Origin: Azoarcus sp031546845
GTDB taxonomy: Bacteria > Pseudomonadota > Gammaproteobacteria > Burkholderiales > Rhodocyclaceae
Length of the DNA: 64,000 nt
Direction of reading: 5' to 3'
Assembly (NCBI GenBank): GCA_031546845.1
Contig: JAVBJT010000036.1
Coordinates: forward strand, 58,590 to 122,589
Made by a program: the position numbers and the translations under genes. Below, piece after piece: positions 16,996 to 24,542 of this stretch; the stretch's first letter is position 1; each line of letters starts with the position of its first letter. The notes beneath the pieces are model-generated. The model was not told the origin of the DNA. It did not search any database and saw nothing but the letters and a program-made list of their open reading frames with translations.

Positions 16996-18195
16996 TCATT
17001 CGAGTACCACAGCCGCGAATTTACGTTTGCCGACTTGCAGTACGACGGTTTCTCCCGCAACCAACAAGCGTCCCTTATCCTCCACACGGTCACCGTTGAG
17101 CTTGACCGCGCCTTGGTCGATCATGCGGATCGCTTCCGATGTGGAGCCGGTCAGGCCAGCCTGTTTCACCACCTGGAAAATCGGCAACCCATTGCCAACG
17201 GCAACGCGGACTTCCGGCAAATCGTCTGGAATCTCATTGCGCTGATGACGTGCCTGAAAGTCGGCCAGCGCATCTTCCGCCGCTCGCTGTCCATGAAAAC
17301 GGGCAACCAGTTCTTGCGCCAACATCACCTTGACGTCGCGCGGATTGCGTCCCGCCTCCTCCACGTCGTGCCGCAATCCGGCGATTTCCGTGGCGGAGCG
17401 GAAAGACAGCAAATCGAAATAACGCCACATCAGCGTATCGGACACGGACATCGTTTTACCGAAGATTTCCGTCGCCGGCTCGGTAATGCCAATGTAGTTG
17501 CCGAGCGATTTGGACATCTTGTTGACACCGTCCAGCCCTTCAAGCAGCGGCATCATCAATACGCACTGGGGCGCTTGGCCGTAGTGCTTTTGCAGTTCGC
17601 GCCCCATCAGCAAATTGAAGCGTTGATCGGTACCGCCCAGTTCGATATCGGCCTGCATCGCCACCGAGTCGTAGCCTTGGCACAGGGGGTACAAAAATTC
17701 GTGGATCGAAATCGGCTGATTTCCGGTGTACCGTTTGGAGAAATCCTCGCGCTCAAGCATTCGCGCCACCGTCTGCAGCGAAGCCAGACGGATCATGTCG
17801 GCCGCCCCCAGCTTCTCCATCCAGGTGGAGTTGAAACAGATCTGAGTCCGCTCGGGGTCGAGGATCTTGAACACCTGCTCTTGATAGGTCCGCGCATTTT
17901 CCAGCACTTGCTCGCGCGACAACGGCGGGCGCGTAACACTCTTGCCGCTCGGATCCCCGATCATGGCGGTGAAGTCGCCAATGAGAAACATCACCTGATG
18001 CCCAAGATCCTGAAAATGACGCAGCTTGTTGATCAGTACCGTATGCCCCAGATGTAAATCGGGTGCGGTGGGGTCGAACCCTGTCTTGACGCGCAGCGGC
18101 CGTCCGCTCTTGAGTTTTTCCACCAACTCCGCTTCGATCAACAATTCATCGGCGCCACGCTTTATCAACTCGATCGCGGCCTGAAGCTCAGCCAT
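16996..18195 (-). CDS. tyrS: Tyrosyl-tRNA synthetase
   Basis: 399 residues, class I. The HIGH-type motif reads HLGH (in APDLHLGHTVL) and the KMSKS motif is intact (VNKMSKSLGN). The C-terminal S4-like RNA-binding domain ends in GETVVLQVGKRKFAAVVLE. KMSKS together with this length fits the TyrRZ-type branch. The ATG at 18195 has GGAG six bases upstream; a TTG at 18207 is rejected. It is the first gene of the tyrS-murI operon and diverges from the M23 peptidase gene. Confidence 0.97.
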   Translation of the reverse strand: MAELQAAIELIKRGADELLIEAELVEKLKSGRPLRVKTGFDPTAPDLHLGHTVLINKLRHFQDLGHQVMFLIGDFTAMIGDPSGKSVTRPPLSREQVLENARTYQEQVFKILDPERTQICFNSTWMEKLGAADMIRLASLQTVARMLEREDFSKRYTGNQPISIHEFLYPLCQGYDSVAMQADIELGGTDQRFNLLMGRELQKHYGQAPQCVLMMPLLEGLDGVNKMSKSLGNYIGITEPATEIFGKTMSVSDTLMWRYFDLLSFRSATEIAGLRHDVEEAGRNPRDVKVMLAQELVARFHGQRAAEDALADFQARHQRNEIPDDLPEVRVAVGNGLPIFQVVKQAGLTGSTSEAIRMIDQGAVKLNGDRVEDKGRLLVAGETVVLQVGKRKFAAVVLE

Positions 18196-18236
18196 CCGTT
18201 TCTCCAAACTTATCGCAAGAACGCATCCCGCTTTTT

Positions 18237-18245
18237 TGCTAGAAT
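18237..18245 (+). promoter_or_regulatory. Extended -10 promoter for M23 peptidase gene
   Basis: TGCTAGAAT matches an extended -10 element (TGnTAnnnT). It lies about 40 bp before the ATG at 18286 and has no good -35 element at the usual distance. Confidence 0.5.
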
Positions 18246-18285
18246 CGTCAAAATTTTTGCCTACACAAAAGAGATCGGATCAGGG

Positions 18286-19617
18286 ATGCAGGTCGAAAAA
18301 AAGGAAATTCTAGCCGAACTCCCGGCTCGTCTCTTCAGTCGCAAACGTTTCTGGCTGTTTGCGGGCGTCTTTACCACCTCGCTTTTTGGCGTTGTTGCCG
18401 CAACAGCGGTCGTACCCCAAAATCCAGGCGACATTTTTGCCGTGCAGTCGGTCGTGGAAACACTGCAACCTCCGATTGAAGCACTGCCCTCCCCCGCCGG
18501 CTTGCCTTATGTGCATGACGACCGAGTGAAGCCAGGCGATACGGTAAGCACCATTTTTCGCCGCCTAGGGATCGACGACCAAGCCGCCATCGATTTCCTG
18601 CTGAGCACCGCCGAAGGCAAACAGGCCATGCGCCAACTGCGCGCGGGTCACTCAGTCACCGCCGCGATACATCCCGACGGCACCATGGTTGAATTGAGCC
18701 TGCCCATCATCCAGGACGGCGAGCGCTTGACCATTGAGCGGGATGAGAACAGCGAATTCCGCCTGCGCAAAAAAACGGCGGATAGCATGACGACCATCGT
18801 CGAAATGCGCTCCGGCACCATTCGGCATTCGCTATTTGGTACCGCCGACGCCATCGGCCTGCCCGACGCCATTGCGACCAAATTGGCCGATGTGTTCGGC
18901 ACGGAAATCGATTTCCATACCGACCTGCGTCGCGGCGACCAATTCAGCGTGGTCTATGAAACCCTCTACGACCAAGGCGTTCCCGTTCGTACCGGCCGCG
19001 TGCTTGCCGCTGAATTCATCAACAACGGCAAACGGCACCTCGTTGCGCTCTACAAAAACGCCGAAGGCCGCGAACAGTATTACACCGCCGACGGCCGCAG
19101 CCTGCGCCAGGGCTTCTTGCGCTCACCGCTTGAATTTTCCCGCGTCACATCCAATTTCGGCGGTCGTCTCCATCCGATTTTCAAAAACTGGCGTGCGCAC
19201 ACCGGCGTCGACTTCGGTGCCCCGACCGGAACGCCGGTAAAAGCCACCTCGGATGGCACCGTTGAATTCGCTGGAAGCCAGAATGGCTACGGCAACATCG
19301 TCATACTGCGCCATCGCGGCCGCTACGCCACCGCATACGCTCACCTCAACGGGTTTGCGCGCAATTTGAAGAAAGGCATGTCGGTGGATCAAGGTGACGT
19401 CATCGGCTACGTCGGTTCCACCGGCTGGGCAACGGGTGCGCACCTGCACTACGAAGTGCGGATCAACAACGAACCGCAGGACCCCATGCGTGTTGCGCTA
19501 CCTAGCGCGGAACCGCTTAATTCCCAGGAGCTTGTCGCTTTCCGTGAAGCGACCGCACACATGTTCGACCGTCTTGCGCTATTGAGCAGCCATGCTCAGC
19601 TTGCGGCTGCGGATTGA
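18286..19617 (+). CDS. M23-family murein endopeptidase (MepM-like)
   Basis: 443 residues. A short cytoplasmic start is followed by a membrane segment (about 22-43), so the rest is periplasmic. An OapA/LysM-like region (about 80-130, VKPGDTVSTIFRRLGI) precedes a LytM/M23 zinc peptidase domain. Its zinc ligands are in HTGVDFGAPTGTPV and GAHLHYEVR. It cleaves peptide cross-links in peptidoglycan to allow wall growth. Monocistronic, with a terminator 22 bp downstream. The family also includes regulators that lost zinc ligands, but here they are intact. Confidence 0.92.
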   Translation: MQVEKKEILAELPARLFSRKRFWLFAGVFTTSLFGVVAATAVVPQNPGDIFAVQSVVETLQPPIEALPSPAGLPYVHDDRVKPGDTVSTIFRRLGIDDQAAIDFLLSTAEGKQAMRQLRAGHSVTAAIHPDGTMVELSLPIIQDGERLTIERDENSEFRLRKKTADSMTTIVEMRSGTIRHSLFGTADAIGLPDAIATKLADVFGTEIDFHTDLRRGDQFSVVYETLYDQGVPVRTGRVLAAEFINNGKRHLVALYKNAEGREQYYTADGRSLRQGFLRSPLEFSRVTSNFGGRLHPIFKNWRAHTGVDFGAPTGTPVKATSDGTVEFAGSQNGYGNIVILRHRGRYATAYAHLNGFARNLKKGMSVDQGDVIGYVGSTGWATGAHLHYEVRINNEPQDPMRVALPSAEPLNSQELVAFREATAHMFDRLALLSSHAQLAAAD

Positions 19618-19639
19618 CCTGATTCCTACACCCACACGG

Positions 19640-19670
19640 AAAGGGGCGCCTGTGCGCCCCTTTCTTTTTT
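19640..19670 (+). terminator. Rho-independent terminator after M23 peptidase
   Basis: Stem AAAGGGGCGC, loop CTGT, GCGCCCCTTT, then CTTTTTT. It sits between convergent genes and mainly serves the plus strand. Confidence 0.92.
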
Positions 19671-19694
19671 CTGCGGTGAATTCAGGAAGCCATC

Positions 19695-20045
19695 TCAAAC
19701 GGTGAAAGACGAACCGCAACCGCAAGTGCTTGAGGCATTCGGATTGCGAATCACGAACTGAGAGCCTTCGATTCCCTCGGAATAGTCGATCTCGGCACCG
19801 AGAAGATACTGGTAGCTCATCGGATCGATCAGCAGCTTGACGCCGTTTTTCTCGAAGGTTGTATCGTCATCGTTCACTTCCTCGTCGAAAGTGAACCCGT
19901 ACTGGAAGCCAGAGCAACCGCCGCCAGTCACGAATACACGAAGCTTGAGTTCAGGATTGCCTTCTTCCTCGATCAGCTCACGAACCTTGTTCGCCGCGCT
20001 ATCGGTAAAAATCAGGATTTCTGGGGTATCTACAACTGCATTCAT
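19695..20045 (-). CDS. erpA: Iron-sulfur cluster insertion protein ErpA
   Basis: 116 residues, A-type Fe-S carrier. The three cluster cysteines are in GGGCSGFQYG and near the C-terminus in STCGCGSSF. It delivers [4Fe-4S] or [2Fe-2S] clusters to apoproteins, relevant here because the Fe-S-rich molybdoenzyme and respiratory enzymes need them. AGAGGAG lies just before the ATG. ErpA and IscA look alike; the position next to argC-rpsI-rplM is the usual betaproteobacterial erpA site. Confidence 0.94.
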   Translation of the reverse strand: MNAVVDTPEILIFTDSAANKVRELIEEEGNPELKLRVFVTGGGCSGFQYGFTFDEEVNDDDTTFEKNGVKLLIDPMSYQYLLGAEIDYSEGIEGSQFVIRNPNASSTCGCGSSFTV

Positions 20046-20136
20046 ACGCTCTCCTCTGTCAAGGGGTATCGAAGATAATGCACCTTTCTTCCCCTTATCG
20101 TCAAAATCGGATCATTCCCAAGCCGACAAGTTCCCG

Positions 20137-21165
20137 CTATGGGCTCACCGGCACGATATCCAAGCCTTCCTGCTCATCGAAACCGAACAATATATTGAGA
20201 TTCTGTACCGCCTGACCCGCGGCCCCTTTCACCAGATTGTCGATCACGGACAAGATCACGACCGTATCGCTCCCTTGTGGCCGATGCACCGCAATACGGC
20301 ACAGATTGGAAGCGCGCACCGAGCGTGTTTCGGGATGGCTGCCGGCCGGCATGACATCGACGAAAGGCTCTCCGGCAAAGCGCTGTTCGTACAATGCTTG
20401 CAGATCCACATCCTGGGTCAACTTGGCGTACAAAGTGGCGTGGATACCGCGAATCATTGGCGTCAAGTGTGGCACGAAGGTCAAGCCAATTTCTTTACCC
20501 GCTATGCGTCCCAGCCCCTGACGGATTTCCGGCAAATGGCGATGCCCCGGCACGCCATAAGCCTTGAAGCTGTCCGCCGCTTCGGCGAACAGGGCATGTA
20601 CTTCAGCCTTGCGACCCGCTCCCGAAACGCCTGACTTGGCATCGGCTATAAGATAGCCGGTATCGACAACACCCGCTTCCAGCAATGGCAAAAAGCCGAG
20701 CTGAACCGCTGTCGGATAACAACCCGGGTTGGCAATGACACGCGCTTTGCGAATGCGCTCGCGGAAAACCTCGGGCAGGCCGTATACCGCCTCCGCCACC
20801 AGATCGGGTGTGGCATGCTTCATGCCGTACCATTTTTCCCATTCGGCAACGTCGGTAATCCGGAAATCGGCAGCCAGATCGATCACACGCACGCCTGCGG
20901 CGACCAGTTCAGCCGCTTGCTGCATCGCAATACCATTGGGGGTGGCAAAGAACACCACATCGCAACGCGCCAGGTCGGCATCCTGCGGTGTGACGAATTT
21001 AAGCCCGACACGGCCACGAAGACTGGGAAACATATCGGATACGGGCATGCCCGCTTCGCCACGCGATGTAATGGCGACCAGCTCAACTTGCGGATGCCGG
21101 GCAAGCAAGCGCAGTAATTCAACGCCGGTGTACCCGGTTCCACCGACCACTCCCACCTTGATCAT
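20137..21165 (-). CDS. argC: N-acetyl-gamma-glutamyl-phosphate reductase
   Basis: 342 residues. It reduces N-acetylglutamyl phosphate to the semialdehyde in arginine synthesis. The N-terminal NADP site is VGVVGGTGYTGVELLRLL and the catalytic cysteine is in NPGCYPTAVQLG. The ATG at 21165 is chosen because AAGGAG precedes it; an in-frame start at 21219 would add 18 non-conserved residues. It lies 91 bp upstream of erpA on the same strand. Confidence 0.96.
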   Translation of the reverse strand: MIKVGVVGGTGYTGVELLRLLARHPQVELVAITSRGEAGMPVSDMFPSLRGRVGLKFVTPQDADLARCDVVFFATPNGIAMQQAAELVAAGVRVIDLAADFRITDVAEWEKWYGMKHATPDLVAEAVYGLPEVFRERIRKARVIANPGCYPTAVQLGFLPLLEAGVVDTGYLIADAKSGVSGAGRKAEVHALFAEAADSFKAYGVPGHRHLPEIRQGLGRIAGKEIGLTFVPHLTPMIRGIHATLYAKLTQDVDLQALYEQRFAGEPFVDVMPAGSHPETRSVRASNLCRIAVHRPQGSDTVVILSVIDNLVKGAAGQAVQNLNILFGFDEQEGLDIVPVSP

Positions 21166-21264
21166 CTTTTCTCCTTGCCACTCATTTCCAGTTAACTTAA
21201 ACAATCGTACAGCGGCCAAGCATTATCGCACCCCCTGCCTTTGACCTGACCCGCCAAGCACCAT

Positions 21265-21294
21265 AATAAAAAAGCCGCCCCGAGGGACGGCTTT
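21265..21294 (-). terminator. Rho-independent terminator after rpsI
   Basis: On the minus strand a GCCGTCC/GGGCGGC stem flanked by AAA/TTT is followed by a run of six T. It ends the rplM-rpsI transcript before argC. Confidence 0.85.
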
Positions 21295-21317
21295 GTTGAT
21301 GCGAGCAACAAGCACAC

Positions 21318-21710
21318 TCAGCGCTTGGAGAACTGCTTCCTGCGGCGCGCCTTGCGCAAACCGACCTTCTTACGCTCAACCTCGCGCGCATCGCGCGTAA
21401 CGAAGCCCGCGCCACGCAATTCAGGTTTCAACTCAGCGTTGTAATCGATCAAAGCCCGGGTGATGCCATGCCGAACCGCGCCAGCCTGGCCCGATTCACC
21501 CCCTCCGGTGACATTGACCATGATGTCGAAACGGTCCGCGTTACCGGTCAGAACCAAGGGTTGGCGTACGATCATTCGCCCTGTTTCACGCGAAAAGAAC
21601 TCGTCCAGAGGTTTGTCATTGACGACAATCTTGCCGGAACCCGGCTTCATGAACACCCGAGCAACCGCAGTTTTGCGGCGACCGGTGCCATAGTTGTAAG
21701 TCACAGCCAT
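21318..21710 (-). CDS. rpsI: 30S ribosomal protein S9
   Basis: 130 residues, the same length as in E. coli. It begins MAVTYNYGTGRRKTAVARVF and ends in the basic tail RKARRRKQFSKR that reaches the ribosomal P site. The ATG at 21710 is certain from family alignment; the upstream extension to 21782 is not conserved and runs back into rplM. Second gene of the rplM-rpsI operon. Confidence 0.98.
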   Translation of the reverse strand: MAVTYNYGTGRRKTAVARVFMKPGSGKIVVNDKPLDEFFSRETGRMIVRQPLVLTGNADRFDIMVNVTGGGESGQAGAVRHGITRALIDYNAELKPELRGAGFVTRDAREVERKKVGLRKARRRKQFSKR

Positions 21711-21726
21711 TAGTGATGGGCTCCTG

Positions 21727-22155
21727 TCAGATCTCGAGAACTTGGGGTTGCTGGGCGCTATGCGGGTGCGCTGCTCCTGCATAACACTTCAATTTCTTCA
21801 ACATGGCATAGCCCAGCGGTCCTTTCGGCAGCATGCCCTTCACCGCTTTTTCCAGCACGCGCTCTGGGAAACGCTGTTGCAGCTTGGTGAAGTTTGTTTC
21901 GGAGATACCACCCGGATAGCCTGAATGGCGATAGTACTTTTTGTCCTGCGCTTTGTTGCCGGTAACACGCAGTTTTTCTACGTTGACGACGACGATGTAA
22001 TCGCCCGTATCGACGTGCGGCGTATATATGGCTTTATGCTTACCACGAAGACGGCGGGCAATCTCAGATGCCAAACGGCCAAGCACCTTATCCGTGCCGT
22101 CGACAACGAACCAGTCACGCTGGACTTCGTGCGGCTTGGCGGAAAACGTTTTCAT
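21727..22155 (-). CDS. rplM: 50S ribosomal protein L13
   Basis: 142 residues, normal length. Typical segments are WFVVDGTDKVLGRLAS, KYYRHSGYPGG and the C-terminal CYAGAAHPHSAQQP. Sixteen bases separate its stop from the rpsI start. First gene of the operon, driven by the promoter at 22212-22241. Confidence 0.98.
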   Translation of the reverse strand: MKTFSAKPHEVQRDWFVVDGTDKVLGRLASEIARRLRGKHKAIYTPHVDTGDYIVVVNVEKLRVTGNKAQDKKYYRHSGYPGGISETNFTKLQQRFPERVLEKAVKGMLPKGPLGYAMLKKLKCYAGAAHPHSAQQPQVLEI

Positions 22156-22211
22156 TCGGAACCTCTGTTTTTGTCAGGCTTGGTAAACGGCCACCAAGCG
22201 GAAAGCGCGCG

Positions 22212-22241
22212 ATGATAAAACGGCGCGCGCCTGTCTGTCAA
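22212..22241 (-). promoter_or_regulatory. Sigma-70 promoter for rplM-rpsI
   Basis: On the minus strand: TTGACA (22241-22236), an 18-base spacer and TATCAT (22217-22212), about 60 bp before the rplM ATG. A perfect -35 and a near-consensus -10 fit a ribosomal protein operon. Confidence 0.75.
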
Positions 22242-22279
22242 TGAATTCTGGCTGACGAGCTGCCTCTTTCCGATGCACG

Positions 22280-22309
22280 AAAAAAAACGCAGTCCCAGAG
22301 GACTGCGTT
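22280..22309 (-). terminator. Rho-independent terminator of the candidate small RNA
   Basis: Minus strand: AACGCAGTCC, loop TCTG, GGACTGCGTT and a run of eight T overlapping the stem end. The stem is 10 bp and perfect. There is no protein gene immediately upstream for it to terminate other than the small RNA. Confidence 0.92.
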
Positions 22310-22397
22310 AAATCCACACCAAAGGAGGAGGGTGGAGGAGACATCTTTGGATCAGCGCCGCTGTATCTTTTAGCCTTGCTGCGCTTGCGATCCGACT
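22280..22397 (-). ncRNA. Candidate small RNA with anti-Shine-Dalgarno motifs
   Basis: About 118 bases lie between a near-consensus promoter (22404-22432) and a strong intrinsic terminator (22280-22309). The minus-strand transcript carries two CTCCTCC motifs (22340-22334 and 22330-22324) that are complementary to Shine-Dalgarno sequences, just before the terminator stem. The longest internal frame is not protein-like and runs through the terminator. C/U-rich anti-Shine-Dalgarno motifs with a terminator tail are typical of Hfq-bound regulatory RNAs, including the toxic small RNA family described in Burkholderia. Boundaries are predicted from sequence only. Confidence 0.65.
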
Positions 22398-22403
22398 GAG
22401 TGA

Positions 22404-22432
22404 ATTATATGTAATCCCCTGCCCCTGTGCAA
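22404..22432 (-). promoter_or_regulatory. Strong sigma-70 promoter of the candidate small RNA
   Basis: Minus strand: TTGCAC (22432-22427), exactly 17 bases, then perfect TATAAT (22409-22404). An A7 tract directly upstream of the -35 resembles an UP element. A palindrome GTGCATTGCAC (22441-22451) sits nine bases upstream of the -35. Confidence 0.8.
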
Positions 22433-22647
22433 GTTTTTTTGTGCATTGCACTATAAATGTTTTGATGCATAAATAAGTTTTACTGATACTTAAAATCATG
22501 CCCAATCCCAACAAAATCGCACTGTCGAAAAACTTCCAGATATTTTTCAACCTAAAACCCATTCTTCGAATGAGGTATTTTTTTGCATTGCAAGGTCGGA
22601 TTGCAACTGACCAACTTCGGCCAAGGAGCGCACCACACGCTCCCTCC
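22433..22647. other. AT-rich intergenic segment between small RNA promoter and coq7
   Basis: 215 bp, much richer in A/T than its surroundings, with several A/T tracts. It holds two related palindromes sharing the core TGCATTGCA: GTGCATTGCAC at 22441-22451 and TTGCATTGCAA at 22583-22593. A GGAGCG-N7-CGCTCC hairpin (22625-22643) sits just after the coq7 stop, without a T-run. I see no gene in it. Confidence 0.5.
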
Positions 22648-23268
22648 TCAAAAACGATACGCCGTACGCGTCATCACTTTAGAGGCAAGTTTCATGACCA
22701 CCTTGGCCGGTGGAGGCAGATCGTGGGCGCCAAGACGAACCGCGGTTCTGGCGTGCTCCGCTTCGTCGATTTTCATCTGCCCCACAATAGCGCGCGATTT
22801 CCGGTCTTCCGACGGCAAGCTGTCGAGATGCCTTTCTAAGTGCGCTTCCACTTGGCGCTCCGTTTCGGCCAAGAACCCCAGATTCCAGCGCTCTCCGAAT
22901 TTTCCTGCAAGCAGCCCGATCGCCAACGCGCCGCCATACCAAAAGGGATTCAGCAAGCTCTTGCGTCCGCCCAATTCGGCGATACGCTGCTCCGTCCAGG
23001 CCAAATGCTCGGTTTCCTCGTCCGACGCGGATACGAGGGCTTGGCGGATCGAGTTGTCGCGAGACATCAACGCCTGCCCTTGATACAAAGCCTGAGCGCA
23101 AATTTCGCCACAGTGGTTGATGCGCATCAATGCGGCGGCATGACGCCGCTCGACGTCGCTTAATGCGACATCCGGCAACTCGCCGCCCGGCGTCGCGCGC
23201 ACCGAGCGTGCTGGCGCGAAAACCGTACGCAATGCCTTGTCGAATTCGATGATGAAGCGATCGATCAT
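22648..23268 (-). CDS. coq7: Demethoxyubiquinone hydroxylase Coq7
   Basis: 206 residues. A di-iron enzyme that hydroxylates the quinone ring late in aerobic ubiquinone synthesis, at the membrane. Iron-ligand motifs are visible in RINHCGEICAQALYQGQ, DEETEHLAW and KIDEAEHAR. The start codon overlaps the stop of the CNP1-like gene (ATGA), so the two are coupled. Its use implies oxygen-dependent ubiquinone synthesis, consistent with a facultative respirer. Confidence 0.95.
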   Translation of the reverse strand: MIDRFIIEFDKALRTVFAPARSVRATPGGELPDVALSDVERRHAAALMRINHCGEICAQALYQGQALMSRDNSIRQALVSASDEETEHLAWTEQRIAELGGRKSLLNPFWYGGALAIGLLAGKFGERWNLGFLAETERQVEAHLERHLDSLPSEDRKSRAIVGQMKIDEAEHARTAVRLGAHDLPPPAKVVMKLASKVMTRTAYRF

Positions 23269-23801
23269 GGCCGATTTCCCTGGGTTGGGTCGAGATAATC
23301 GAACTCGCCTTGGAGATGGCGAAGCACTTCGGCACGGTCTCGCGGTGGCGCATTGCCGTCACAGAAATAGTCCTTCGCCAGCGCGGCCCGTTCCCGGTTA
23401 TAGGTATTGTCGACGATGGCTCGCCAGGTATCGTCTTTCAACGGCGCCCATTCTCCATTCGAGCGTCCGCGCGCATAAATACGCCAAGCAAATGCCTGGC
23501 AGCGAATCCCCTCGAAAGAAATGTTTTCCGCGCCACCGGGGGTGCGCACCACCAATACATAGCGCACCACCCCATCCGCGCCAACCGTCAGGCTGTCGCG
23601 ATCGATGAAAAAACGATTCGGCGAGGCACTACTCACGAAAAAAGACTGTAGCGCGGCGGGTGCGGGCGGGGCGGGTAATTCAACGCCCCCTTCTTTCCAG
23701 TCCGGATCCAGATCACTAAGCAATCCAGCATGCGCGGGGACGGCAGTAAAGAAAATCCCCGCTCCCATGGCCAGGAAAGGCAGTAAACGATTAAGGCACA
23801 T
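23265..23801 (-). CDS. CNP1-like family periplasmic protein
   Basis: 178 residues from the ATG at 23801, with a clear signal peptide ending AVPAHA. It matches the CNP1-like family, small exported proteins of unknown function found mostly in betaproteobacteria. Typical segments are FFVSSASPNRFFIDRDSLTVG, YVLVVRTPGGAENISFEGIRC and FAWRIYARG. Two cysteines (in IRCQAF and YFCDGN) could form a disulfide. The longer frame to 23909 is rejected because it would bury the signal peptide. Four-base overlap with coq7 downstream. Confidence 0.82.
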   Translation of the reverse strand: MCLNRLLPFLAMGAGIFFTAVPAHAGLLSDLDPDWKEGGVELPAPPAPAALQSFFVSSASPNRFFIDRDSLTVGADGVVRYVLVVRTPGGAENISFEGIRCQAFAWRIYARGRSNGEWAPLKDDTWRAIVDNTYNRERAALAKDYFCDGNAPPRDRAEVLRHLQGEFDYLDPTQGNRP

Positions 23802-23878
23802 ACGCTTCCGGTAAAAAGCCAAGTCTGTGAAATCAGGCGAGGCTATGCGATTTACTTGCCTGCCCCTCTCAGCACGGA

Positions 23879-24403
23879 TCAAGGCGAGGCCGAGCTCTGA
23901 CGGTAGCACTCCGGCAAATCATGCAGGCGGGTACGAAAGAGAACGCGAGACAACTCAGTCAGCGCCTGTTGATAGACTTGGCGCTTGAACTCGATGACCG
24001 CGTCGAGCGGCACCCAGTAATCATTCCAGCGCCAAGCGTCAAACTCAGGGTGCGTGCTGGCACGCAGGCAAACATCCGAATCACGCCCGATGAGGCGAAG
24101 CAGAAACCAGATCTGCTTCTGCCCTCGGTAGGTGTTACGCCATTCCCGCTTGATCCAATGCTTTGGAACGTCGTAGCGCAACCAACCTCGCGTGCGGCCG
24201 AGTATCTTCACGTGCTCCGGGTGCAACCCCACTTCCTCGTGCAATTCCCGAAACATGGCCTGCTCCGGCGTTTCGCCGTGCTTGATGCCACCTTGCGGAA
24301 ACTGCCAGGAATGTTCGCGGATGCGCTTCCCCCAGAAAACCTCGTTACGCGCATTAACCAGGATGATGCCGACGTTCGGGCGGTAGCCTTCACGGTCGAG
24401 CAT
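23879..24403 (-). CDS. rppH: RNA pyrophosphohydrolase
   Basis: 174 residues. It removes pyrophosphate from the 5' end of mRNA and so triggers RNase E decay. The Nudix box is complete: GGIKHGETPEQAMFRELHEE followed by VGL. Starts MLDREGYRPNVGI at 24403; the longer frame to 24487 is not conserved. It lies upstream of the CNP1-like gene on the same strand and diverges from proS, the arrangement common in betaproteobacteria. Confidence 0.95.
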   Translation of the reverse strand: MLDREGYRPNVGIILVNARNEVFWGKRIREHSWQFPQGGIKHGETPEQAMFRELHEEVGLHPEHVKILGRTRGWLRYDVPKHWIKREWRNTYRGQKQIWFLLRLIGRDSDVCLRASTHPEFDAWRWNDYWVPLDAVIEFKRQVYQQALTELSRVLFRTRLHDLPECYRQSSASP

Positions 24404-24542
24404 GATCAAACCTTCAAATTTCAATGAACTATGTGGGATTTTTCCACACTTACCGTGGCTTGGAAAGCACAAGCCTGGAGCATGCATGGATGCTGTGCGT
24501 TAGAATTCCACGGTTTGATCCTTATTTATCCCAACGCCAAAC

